In this document: positions 9,131 to 17,024 of the stretch, in pieces
How positions within the stretch are numbered: position 1 is the stretch's first letter
How the letters are laid out: each line of letters begins with the position of its first letter
From: Larix sibirica
Lineage: Eukaryota; Streptophyta; Pinopsida; Pinales; Pinaceae
Direction: 5' to 3'
NCBI GenBank assembly: GCA_004151065.3
Contig: NWUY0300061595.1
Coordinates: 1-17,024 of the forward strand
Length of the DNA: 17,024 nt
Notes under the pieces: model-generated
Told to the model about the DNA's origin: nothing
The model's input: only the letters and a program-made list of their open reading frames with translations
Database searches by the model: none
Made by a program: the position numbers and the translations under genes

Positions 9131-9405
9131 CTAAGCCCACAGTTGTAGGTGGGTTGGTGAAAAGTGGTGGTTAAGTCTCCATAGGTCACCAGTTCAAATT
9201 TTGTGGGTCAAAGGTTGAGAATGGGAGCCATCCGGAACTGGGCTAAGTTGTGGGGCATCCAAGGCGGGCCTTGTCTTTACACAATCCTAGTTTGAGTACC
9301 TCTCGTGGTGGGCAAATTGTTCTTCCATTCAAACTAAGGTTGGCCTTGGCAAAGGTTATAGACCCATCTTATGAGAGTGGGGGATTCCTCGTCCCGAAAA
9401 AAAAA
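9131..9405 (+). mobile_element. Probable tRNA-derived SINE
   Basis: The 5' part resembles a tRNA-type RNA polymerase III promoter: a box-A-like tggtgaaaagtgg (9155-9167) and a box-B-like agttcaaattt (9191-9201), about 23 bp apart, inside taagtctccataggtcaccagttcaaa. The element ends with nine A residues (9397-9405). Its length near 275 bp is normal for a plant SINE. A degenerate target duplication is possible: atctttctat (9121-9130) and acctttccat (9411-9420) agree at 8 of 10 bases, though five bases separate the tail from the second copy. It encodes no protein and would depend on LINE enzymes. The family is not identified. Confidence 0.6.
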
Positions 9406-9423
9406 TACCGACCTTTCCATACA

Positions 9424-9465
9424 ATGAAAATTTATAACTATGCTATGAAAATTTATAACGGTGCT
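9424..9465 (+). repeat. 21-bp tandem duplication
   Basis: Two adjacent 21-bp copies, 9424-9444 and 9445-9465, both start atgaaaatttataac and end tgct, differing at two bases. They lie just 3' of the SINE tail. No function is evident. Confidence 0.85.
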
Positions 9466-10295
9466 AGGTTTATTAATTTGATTGCCATTACTGGATTTTG
9501 AATACATTTGAAGGAATATAAGATAAATCGCAAGAAAATAAGAACAACAAATAGCTATCAATCCTTTGTAGATCCTCCCGCTCTAGAAGTAACGTTGAGT
9601 GCTTCTTGACTAGAATCTCTAATTGCTTTGCAAATAATAAGAAAATAGAAATGATACAAATGAATTTAAGAACGAAACGCATGCATTCAAATGAATGAAT
9701 TTAAGTAACTAAAGATATTAGTCTTGCAATTGATTAGAGCAAACGCGGTCCTGTAATGGAAACAAGGGCCTTTTATCAAGTCCTGCACTTCTTTGACCAT
9801 AACAAATTTTTTGCCAGTATAAATTTAGAATTTTTCTTGAAGAAAGAATTACACTGCTGCCAAGAACAATTGAAAAAAAAAAAAATCAAAAGAAATAACC
9901 TATCAATATCACAGGAAATCAAAATTGCTAAAATACAGTTTAGAAATTGTAGTAGGGACCATAGAAAAAACCATCAAAGCCCAATAACAGTTGACTACAA
10001 TATAATAAAGAAAGCTAAGAGGGATGGACCCACAAGGCTGCAAATATAATCACTAATAATAATATTAAAAAAATCACGTCATAAGAGTTACTTGCACTAT
10101 AGATCTAAAGGTTGGTGGAACTTTTGGGCAGAGCATTAAAAAAATAGAAATTGGCAAAAATGTCAAAAATTAGCCCATGGGTTAAATATCGCCCCTAAAA
10201 TTTTCCTTGGTTACATAGGAGATCAACTCATCAATTTAATTAAACAATCAAATCCGCGGCTTGAGGGTTACATATAGTGAGTAACCGTGCAACTA
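9466..10295. other. AT-rich spacer, nothing recognised
   Basis: This 830-bp stretch joins the SINE side to the right arm. It contains a run of 13 A (9873-9885), short simple AT-rich tracts and chance open frames, the longest 97 codons at 9756-10049, with no family resemblance that I recognise. It may be the original target DNA into which the right copy was joined, or the far end of another degraded repeat. Confidence 0.5.
10266..10286. other. Short hairpin near the right-arm breakpoint
   Basis: ggttac (10266-10271) and gtaacc (10281-10286) form a perfect 6-bp stem with a 9-base loop, 10 bp before homology to gag begins at 10296. A stem this short is common by chance. Confidence 0.4.
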
Positions 10296-10430
10296 TGACA
10301 CCTTCCTCTTTGAGTTTGATAATTTGTGCTATAGCTATGACTATATCTCTAATGCATGAGAGCTGAAGTTGTTTCTTGCTACATTGAAGAGTGCAACACT
10401 TCGATGGTTTGTGGGACATAAAGGATAGTC
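10296..10430 (+). repeat. Truncated 349-bp gag unit at the 5' edge of the right copy
   Basis: This 135-bp fragment matches the reverse complement of 7130-7264, with two differences found (at 7209 and 7211). It is the upstream tandem gag unit, cut at 10296. Beyond that point the sequence no longer resembles the element, so the right copy lacks gag N-terminus, leader, primer-binding site and 5' LTR. Confidence 0.9.
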
Positions 10431-10459
10431 CATCATAATCCATTCCTTTTGAAGGGTCA

Positions 10460-11442
10460 ATGGTTGTTCAAAATCCCTTTTTAAGAGGTCTCTATGAATT
10501 TTCTGAAGAAAGTATGGCAAAAGATGAGGTTGGATCTCATACAACTTTTGAGTTTCTAATTGGAGACATTCATGGAGAAGCACCAATGAATGTTATTCCT
10601 CTCTTAGTCTTACCTAACCTTCATGGAATATCAAGTGGAGCTCTTGACACCTTCCTCTTTGAGTTTGATAATTTGTGTTATAGCTATGACTATATCTCCA
10701 ATGCATGAGAGCTGAAGTTGCTTCTTGCTACATTGGAGAGTGCAACACTTCGATGGTTTGTGGGAATTAAAGGATAGTCTATCAATACATGGGATGAGAT
10801 GAAGCATGCATTCTTAAAAACGTATCACGACTATTGCATAGCTAAGGATCCACAGGAAGAAATCTTCAAATTGACTTAAGGATATGGGGAAATATTAGAA
10901 TATTATGTAGAGTGGTTTCAATACAATATGCAGAGGTCTAAGTATAGAAACTTAGGCGAGGCCTTGAGCATGATTCTAATAAGAGGATTACAGGATGAGT
11001 GTGTGGACATCATAAATATGATGGGGAAAGGAGATATCTCCATGGTTGAATATGTTGAAATATGCAATCTTTGTATAAGGTACTCAAGAGGAACTTCCAA
11101 AGCTGGAAGAGGCTCTTGCGAGGACATTGCCAGAGTTACAAGGTTAGTCATGGGAGGAGTCACTCAAGCTGACCTAGGTAAATTGTTGGATAATTTTAAA
11201 AATGATATTTTAAGTTCCTTAGAATCTCAAATTGATATATTCTAGGCCAAAAAAGGAAAGCACAGGTAGAGAAAGTGGTGTTTTCCTTTTGCTCCAAATG
11301 CAAACAAAAACACCTTTTAAGGGAGTGTTCACTTAACAATATTAAAATATGCAGCATTTGTGAACAAGACCATCCCACTAGTAGTTGCCCCTCTTTGCAT
11401 GGCTTGAAAGTAGTATACCAAGGAGAGAATTTAGAAACATAA
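10460..11442 (+). pseudogene. Gag polyprotein with two zinc knuckles, broken (right copy)
   Basis: This would be the structural protein that coats and packages element RNA in cytoplasmic particles. One frame from the ATG at 10460 runs to 11245 with three internal stops: TGA at 10706, a TAG after GIKG and a TAA after IFKLT near 10877. It ends in TAG at 11243. A frameshift just downstream then gives two CX2CX3HX4C zinc knuckles at 11290-11328 and 11350-11388, with a stop at 11440-11442. RWFVGIKG and SINTWDEMKHAF fit the plant retrotransposon gag domain. The TAA is specific to this copy; the left arm has CAA there. The 5' end is truncated, so even with an open frame it would lack leader and LTR. 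Confidence 0.87.
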
Positions 11443-12166
11443 CAATTTTTTTTTGTTCCTCCAAAGAAACCTTAAAAGCCTCAGCCTCCAGGTATGAATC
11501 AAGACCCTTCTTAGTTTTTTAATACTTACTGGAGTAATCAACAAATGTAATATCATCATCATCAACCACAATGCCCTTCTTCCCAACTATGGTATCGTTG
11601 CACACCTTGGCCTCAATGGCCACCACATCCAACCCTAGGCTACTAATGGACACAAGGATGGTGGGGATATTCTCCTAGAAACCAACAATTTCTAGCACAA
11701 CAACCTCAACAATAACAATTACAAGCAATTTACAACTGCCTACAAGTAACCCAACAAATAATTCTCCTCTAGGACCCCGACTAGTTGCACAACCCCATCC
11801 TAATCCTAACAACAATAAAACAATTCAGAACACTTACATTGCTGAGTTGCCTATTTATCCTACATGTTATCTTTCCCCTATGGAATATCAAGATATCCAT
11901 CTAAGATCAGGGATAATAATCAATGAAAGAACTTCCCCAATTGCCACAAAAAATGATGAAGAAGAAGTTCACCCATCATAAACAAATCATGTTGAGGACC
12001 AATTTGAAAGTCATCCTATTATGACACCACAACCTATTCATCCTAGGAATTCAGACCAATTTCATTCTATGGGGGTTGACTATCTTCCTCCATACCCATA
12101 AAGGTTAAGAATAGAAAAACTGCCCACTCAACCCAACTTTGATCTAGTGGAAGAACTATAAAATGT
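11443..12166 (+). other. Decayed Gag C-terminal/linker region, Gln/Asn-rich (right)
   Basis: The stretch between the zinc knuckles and the protease is low in complexity, with many CAA and AAC codons (for example around 11695-11750), so readings are rich in Gln, Asn and Pro. Stops and frame changes break it up. Pieces near 12100-12165 resemble the conserved segment before the protease in Tat/Athila-type polyproteins. No separate gene is seen. Confidence 0.6.
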
Positions 12167-12775
12167 TTGTGTCAAAATTCCATTGTTTCCAACAACAAGG
12201 ATGTTGCCATATATACCAAAGCTATTAGGGAGATATGTATTATAAAAACTGGTAGGAAGCCAAAGGATCCTCCAACTTTTCATGTGATTGGGAAATTGGT
12301 TGATTTAATGCTTGGGAAGGTTGTTATCGCCAAATATATGGATCCTGGTAGCCCAATGGTTAATTTTTACATCAACCAAGTTGGCATACCAAATACTTTA
12401 ATTAACTTGGGAGCTCCCATAAATGTAATGACCAAGGAAAACATGGAAAGACTTGGATTATTTAACTTCATACAAACTCCTACAGTTTTGGAATCGGGAG
12501 TCTGATCCACTATTAGACCAGAGTGGGTCCTGGAGGACATAGTCATTTCCATGGATTCATGGAAATATCCCGTTGACATTTTAGTTCTACATCCAAAATC
12601 TCGTTTTGGGGGCCATCCTTTAATCTTGGATAGGCCATGGTTAGCTACTACTGATGCATATATTGGTTGCAGATTTGTAAGTATGAAAATATCTCGTAAA
12701 ATTTCTATGAAGGAACTCACTCTTTACCCCATAGCCAGACCTAGTACAGACTATGAAAGTCCCATGTTGGTATAA
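12167..12775 (+). pseudogene. Retroviral-type aspartic protease, inactivated (right copy)
   Basis: A single frame is interrupted once by TGA (12503-12505). The protease core motif reads INLGAPINVM, where active members have Asp before L-G-A; the codon at 12404-12406 is AAC (Asn). The second conserved motif reads ILDRPWLA where I-L-G-R-P-W is usual. Upstream, DLMLGKVVIAKYMDPGSP is typical of the segment before the protease in plant Tat/Athila-type elements. The enzyme would have matured the polyprotein as a homodimer. Losing the catalytic Asp means it could not do so. The N-terminal boundary is set by a frameshift, not a true start. Confidence 0.88.
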
Positions 12776-13227
12776 GATGAAGATTGTGATACTAATTTTT
12801 TTTTTAGTTACTCACAATTGAAAGATAACTCTATTTTAAAGATGAAACCAAAGATGGTATGATTAATGACTTCATAAGTAATCGATCTTCATCTTCTTAG
12901 CCAATATTCTAGTACTTGGATTCTATAATGCAAACCTCTATTCTGTAAAGTCATATGACATATCTATATTTGGATCCACTAGTTATGAATCCCTACCACA
13001 TTACAAAACTAATTGGTATCCCTATAGAAATCGAGCTTGTAAAGAACTTGAACATCAATCCATAGTTATATCCTTTGCAAAAAAAATAACTGATTCATAT
13101 TTTGCAAGAGTAGAAGGATGCATTTGCATGGGACTACACATATATGAAGGGCATTCGCCCTTATATGTGCACCCACAATATTTACATTCAGAATGATGCT
13201 CGACCTGTCTGACAACCTCAATGCCAT
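12776..13227 (+). other. Decayed protease-RT linker (right)
   Basis: No domain is recognisable. Short polyprotein-like pieces appear in shifting frames and lead into the RT start, where the MKP of the RT frame is a normal internal position of the polyprotein. A run of ten T (12797-12806) could have helped frameshifts. The opposite-strand frame 13055-13237 is chance. Confidence 0.55.
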
Positions 13228-13994
13228 ATGAAACCAATCCTAAGAGATACAGTCAAAGAAGGGTTGCGGAAACTACACAATGCAAATTTTATCTACCCTA
13301 GCTCTGATAATTATTGGGTCTCTCCTCTAATGATAGTACCAAAGAAGAATAGAAAAAGGAAAATCTACATTGATTATAGAGAATTAAACAAGGCTACACA
13401 AAAATACAATTTTCCTTACCTTTCATTGACCAAGTTCTTGACACATTAGCAGGGAAGGAGTTTTTCTCTTTTCTTAATGGATTTAGAGGATACATTAAAA
13501 TCCAAATCACTCCTGAATATCAGGATAACACCACCTTTACTTGTACCTAGGGAGAATTTGCTTTTTGAGTCTTTCCCTTTGGATTTTGCAACACACATTC
13601 CACCTTTTAGATAGATATGCTAGGTAAATTTTCCGATTTAATGCTAGGTAAATTTTCCGATTTAATCCATGATTGTGTCGAGATATGCATGGACAATTTT
13701 ACAGTATATAGTAACACATTTGATGAGACCCTAGCAAATTTGGAAAAAGTGCTTAAATGATGCAAAGAAACTCACCTCTTCCTTAGTCACATAAAATTTC
13801 ATATGTTGATGAGTGAAGGTATTGTTCCTGGGAATTATGTTTCTTCTACAGGAATCAAGGTGGACTTGACAAAAATCGAGGTAATCTTAAATATTTCTAG
13901 TCCAAAATCATATAAGGAGGCAATAAGTTTTTTAGGACATGCTAGATATTATTGTTTCTTTGTTTGGACTAATAAATGTCAATTTGTTTTTTAA
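13228..13994 (+). pseudogene. Ty3/gypsy reverse transcriptase, inactivated (right copy)
   Basis: The domain order is normal. Palm/finger motifs VSPLMIVPKK (13318-13347) and IDYRELNKA (13369-13395) come first, then a frameshift near 13420. The shifted frame continues to 13994 with stops at 13548, 13566, 13608 and 13758. The catalytic box is C-M-D-N (13686-13697) where M-D-D is required, so one metal-binding Asp is Asn. The end shows the GI-K-V-D and FLGHARYY signatures, then appears to skip about two dozen residues of the connection. A 24-bp duplication is present at 13618-13665. The sequence style is that of the plant Tat/Athila group. It would copy element RNA to DNA, but this copy cannot. 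Confidence 0.92.
13618..13665 (+). repeat. 24-bp tandem duplication inside RT (right)
   Basis: Identical units 13618-13641 and 13642-13665 encode MLGKFSDL twice, in frame, about 20 bp upstream of the catalytic box. Only one copy is expected in this family. It mirrors 3430-3477. Confidence 0.95.
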
Positions 13995-14391
13995 GAACTT
14001 AAGAAAAGACTCTTTGAGGCTCTCATCTTGCAAAGGAAAAATTGGTCTATACCATTTCATATCTCCATAGATTCTTTAGACACAACCATTGGAGTAGTGT
14101 TAGGTCAACAAGAGGAGTGGAAGCCTTATGCCACCTACTTCATCAGCAAGAACCTGGCCCATGTAAAAATATACGGTAACATAAAAGGAGTTTCGTGTTG
14201 TTGTTTATTCCATTAAGAAGTTTCTCATACTGATCATTCAACCATTCATTATTTAATGAACAAACCTATTACTAATGACATAATAACTAGGTGGTTGTTA
14301 TTGTTGCAAGAATTTGTTGTCACCATCATTGATAGGCGCTGGAAGGGTAATGTTGTAGCAAATTTCCTTTCTGGGATTACCAATGAAGGTG
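13995..14391 (+). pseudogene. Ty3/gypsy RNase H, degenerate (right copy)
   Basis: The frame follows RT after a TAA (13992-13994). HISIDSLDT carries the first catalytic Asp (14070-14072) and VVLGQ follows. Near 14175 the coding sense slips one frame: the other frame there reads like Y-T-V-T-stop-K-E-F, so the expected Glu codon has become TAA. The first frame resumes at HTDHSTIHYLM, with Asp at 14232-14234, after a loss of about ten residues, then RWLLLLQEF and a changed D-F-L-S-R-type ending (NFLSGI). RNase H degrades RNA in RNA-DNA hybrids during cDNA synthesis. It lies between RT and integrase, as in all Ty3/gypsy elements. Confidence 0.85.
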
Positions 14392-15763
14392 ATGCTTTAC
14401 CAGTTGAGAATAGTTTCCTTGATGAACATATTTTTGCATTATCTACTCACATTGTGTATGCAAATATTCCTAAGTATTTGGCTGCAAAAGTCTTCCAAAC
14501 TACCTTTCTCCAAGGGAGAAACAACACATCATTCAACAAAGTTTTAGGTACTCCTAGCTTGAAGGCTACCTCTTTTACACATTACCCGGATCTCATGATC
14601 CAACGATGTGTCTGAGAGGATAAGATCTATGAAATCCTAAAAACTTGTCATGATGAGCATTGTGGTGGACACTTTGCTAATAAAAGGACATCTCATAAAG
14701 TGCTTTTCCTGGGATATTATTGGCCTAGTGTGTTTCAGAATGCTAAAAAGTATGTGAGAAGCTATATGATAGTTTCCAAAGGATGGGTCACTGTGGACTC
14801 ACCTTGTGATTGAAAAATGGGCCTTAGACTTTGTGGGGATGATCAACCCTAAATATTGTTAGAAAATATACATATTGGTATGCACATATTATGTCATTAA
14901 ATGGGCGGAGACCAAAGCACTTCCCAGAGATATCAAGCAAATTGTATCATATTTATTTTATGAAGAGATATTTGTTTGTTTTGGGGTACCCCAAGAGATT
15001 ATCACAGATGGAGGTTCTTAGTTTACTTCTCATTTGATACAGAAACATACTAAATGATATCATATTTGGCATCAGACTACTTTTCCTTATCATCCATAAG
15101 CCAATGGACAAGTTAAAAATACCAAAAAGGTGTTAGAATCTATTTTGACAAAGACTGTGCAAATCCACTGTCATGATTGGGATGCAAGACCCCCGGAAGC
15201 CCTTTGGGTGTACCAAATCACATGGCATAATAACTTGGGATTCAACCTATATGAACTTGTCTATGGTAACAATGTTGTTTTTCCCAATTGAATTTGAAGT
15301 CAAGACATTGAAAAATGCGTTACAAGTGTGTTTAGATCTTACAGAAGCACAACATGAACACCACCTAGATCATCTCAATGAGCTTGATGAATTTCATCAA
15401 GTTTCTTTGCATCATACCTCTATTGTTCAACAAGAGTGGGAAAGGAGGAATGATAAATTTATCAAGAAAAATATATTCCAAGTAAGTGAATGGGCCCTAC
15501 CGTATGATTCAAGATTCAAGGAAATGAAAGGAAGGCTATGCACAAGATGGTCAGGCCTCTATGAGGTGGATACAATATTTTATAATGGCATTGCCAAGCT
15601 CATAACTATTGATGAAGAACACATTCCCTTGTTTGCTAATGGACATCGACTATGATTGTACCAAAAGCCACTATCCAAAGAAGCTTTCATTCAACAAATC
15701 GTTGTTCACTTAGAATTGGAATTTGTTGATGTAATGGATTGGCTACTTGCAATAACAACATAA
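14392..15763 (+). pseudogene. Ty3/gypsy integrase, inactivated (right copy)
   Basis: The N-terminal zinc domain is partly kept: His at 14649-14651 and 14670-14672 remain, but the first Cys of the C-x2-C pair is Tyr (YVRSYM). After a frameshift near 14775 the core begins at EKWALDFVG (14812). The D,D-35-E triad reads Tyr (14887-14889), Asp (15007-15009), Lys (15115-15117) with normal spacing. Stops lie at 14860, 15019, 15055 and 15097. A second frameshift near 15285 leads to the C-terminal domain, which ends NGHRL at 15652; past a TGA (15653-15655) a family-typical tail runs to TAA at 15761-15763. Integrase before the 3' end, after RT and RNase H, is the gypsy order. Confidence 0.9.
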
Positions 15764-15780
15764 TTATATGTTCAGTTTAT

Positions 15781-15794
15781 GTGTGTGTGTGTGT
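15781..15794. repeat. (GT)7 microsatellite (right)
   Basis: Seven GT repeats lie about 20 bp after the integrase tail. The repeat number is identical to the left partner at 1301-1314. Confidence 0.9.
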
Positions 15795-16018
15795 ATAACA
15801 AAAATAAAAGAAAAATATATATTAAAGAAAAAGAAATAATCTTGTAGTGAAAACCCAATTTTGGGAACTAAAAGACCCAGGGATACTAGAAACCATTGTT
15901 TAGTTGGTATCACTGGGTAAATAAAATTGGATAATAATATATTTGCGAAAACTCTTTTGGGGGTTTAAATAGACGAGTGCCATACGAAAACCAGCTTCGT
16001 TGCGAGTGGCTACCTATT

Positions 16019-16083
16019 AAAAAAAAGAAGAAGACAAAAAGAGAAAACAAGAAAAAAAAAAGGAAAAAGGAAACAACAAAAAT
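16019..16083 (+). other. 65-bp purine-rich tract, possible polypurine tract (right)
   Basis: This near-continuous A/G run has only a few C interruptions and lies 256 bp past the integrase tail. The position suits a retrotransposon polypurine tract, but the length and internal C residues are atypical. It could be simple-sequence expansion. Confidence 0.35.
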
Positions 16084-16261
16084 GATCATCACTGTTTTGC
16101 ATCTCCTTTTCCCAACATCTTTCATATTTTTTTCACTAAATAAATCTTTTTGTTGAGTTCAGTATTATGCTGCTAATTCAACTTGTTCACCTATTTTTTC
16201 CTGCTACTAGTTGTTTTCTAAATCAACCTTTGGTCTCGATTTCTACAGATACAGTGTTGCA

Positions 16262-16480
16262 TGTTGTAGATCCATTGTGTTGCAGATCCTTAGTGTCGTG
16301 GATTCTTCGTGTTGCAGATCCTTTGTGTTATGGATTGTGAGTGCTACAGACCCTTCATGTTGCAGATCCTTCATGTCGCGAATCATTTGTGCTGTAGATT
16401 GTGGGTGTTGTAAATACTCAGTGTTGTGGATTCTCCATGTTGTGGATCCTTTGTGATATGGATTTCTAGTGCTATACACC
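16262..16480 (+). repeat. 16-bp minisatellite, about 13 units (right)
   Basis: Units start every 16 bp from 16262 to 16454 with no length change, plus a partial unit from 16470. Units 2, 4 and 7 begin tgttgcagatcct, and others drift by several bases. Divergent units of constant length suggest an old array. The same array, inverted, is at 615-833. Confidence 0.92.
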
Positions 16481-17024
16481 GCCTATACTTAGTTTCTAAA
16501 GATCACTCTTGGTGGCCAAATTTGATGGGTACAGGGAGTTGAATTGACACTACAATTACTCCTAGACATGTTGGCTGTCGTGCCACTCTTTTTAAGGACG
16601 AGTAAGTACATGTATGAATCCTTTCTATTTATTGATTAGCCTCCCATTTGATATATTGATTATAAGCTCAACACGTGTTCGTTCTTTCCCCACACATGGG
16701 TCATTAACTTGATATGGGGGTGAAGGAATGTGCTTTTCATTGATTATTTTTTATTTTCTCATAAAATTTGCCACTCCCAGCTCTGATTCTCGCATGGGGG
16801 CTTCGCTTGTTGATCAATATCCTAGCACGTGTGTTCATATTATGGGTATTAATTGTCAAAAATCAGGCCAATGCATTGCAAGTATTGGGGGGCATGAGGG
16901 TTTTATGGTGTGGGGTTTAAGTGATGGGGGGAGGCTTTTAGCTATTAGGAGGGGGTTTCAGGAAAAGTGTTTAGGGTCAATATCTACATAAATGTGTTGG
17001 TTTCTTATACTGTTCTTGAGGTTT
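16481..17024. other. Outer flank of right arm, no gene recognised
   Basis: This mirrors 71-614. It contains an open frame of 87 codons (16728-16991) with a hydrophobic start (MCFSLIIFYFLIKF) and a Gly-rich end. It matches nothing I recognise, and a frame of this length can arise by chance. G-rich runs occur at 16885-16960. The right arm is cut by the window end. Confidence 0.45.

Larger units (their letters stand above)
15764..16261. other. Non-coding 3' region between integrase and minisatellite (right)
   Basis: The stretch holds (GT)7, an AT-rich tract, tttaaata at about 15964-15971 and the purine tract 16019-16083. No gene or clear LTR start is seen. If the purine tract is the polypurine tract, the 3' LTR would begin just after it. 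The sequence there does not resemble the candidate 5' LTR at 8653-9060. Confidence 0.5.
10352..17024. repeat. Right arm of a 6.67-kb inverted repeat
   Basis: This is the reverse-complement partner of 71-6743, carrying the same retrotransposon on the plus strand. Homology to left-side sequence continues inward from 10352 to 10296 when compared with the second left copy (6745-7264, positions summing to 17560). The arm runs to the window edge, so its outer boundary is unknown. At the six mismatch sites it differs from the left arm. At the three of these that also exist in the second left copy (6808, 6839, 6860) it agrees with that copy. Confidence 0.95.

Noticed and set aside
9131-9210. A functional tRNA gene
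   Set aside because: Only box-like promoter remnants are present; no cloverleaf with an anticodon stem could be formed by eye, and a poly-A tail follows downstream.
9250-9501. 83-codon plus-strand frame over the SINE
   Set aside because: It spans the SINE tail and its flank; SINEs do not code for protein.
9756-10049. 97-codon Lys-rich frame in the spacer
   Set aside because: It passes through a run of 13 A, giving poly-Lys; AT-rich chance frame with no recognised homology.
71-17024. Terminal inverted repeats of a giant DNA transposon or fold-back element
   Set aside because: The arms consist of a gypsy retrotransposon with domains in normal order; no transposase is present and the outer ends are not visible.

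Overview
This window looks like nuclear repeat DNA from a seed plant. The grounds are a decayed Ty3/gypsy retrotransposon with Tat/Athila-type plant domains, a primer-binding site resembling the plant tRNA-Asp type, a probable tRNA-derived SINE, and AT-rich intergenic sequence. I see no intact cellular gene, no bacterial operon and no CRISPR array. The lineage call rests on recognised protein motifs, not on a database search.

The layout is dominated by one very large inverted repeat. Left arm 71-6743 is the reverse complement of right arm 10352-17024: paired positions sum to 17095 and arm length is 6,673 bp. Each arm carries the same dead retrotransposon. Reading outward from the centre, each arm has gag with two zinc knuckles, aspartic protease, reverse transcriptase, RNase H and integrase. 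These are followed by a microsatellite, a long purine tract, a 16-bp minisatellite and an unrecognised outer segment. The left copy lies on the minus strand and the right copy on the plus strand, so their 5' ends face each other. The same stops, frameshifts and ruined catalytic residues occur in both arms. Both therefore descend from one already-dead element, and the copying (or assembly duplication) is recent.

The centre (6744-10351) belongs mostly to the left, minus-strand copy. In minus-strand order it holds a candidate 5' LTR (9060-8653), a tRNA-Asp-type primer-binding site (8649-8632), a leader in three tandem units of 311-324 bp, a broken gag N-terminus and a tandemly duplicated 349-bp gag segment. 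A probable SINE (9131-9405) lies just outside the candidate LTR. The right copy lacks all of this 5' end: its homology stops at 10296, inside a gag duplicate, and joins unrelated AT-rich sequence.

The structure must be read with caution. A single n at 6744 is flanked by a 464-bp direct duplication that looks like two overlapping contig ends placed side by side. Left/right mismatches were found only in 6218-6395, close to that n. A shorter inverted pair (6745-7264 against 10296-10815) lies in sequence with no n, which supports a real head-to-head arrangement. The perfect outer 6.1 kb could still be a repeat contig used twice. If real, a transcript across the locus would fold into a multi-kilobase double-stranded hairpin, a known kind of trigger for small-RNA silencing in plants.
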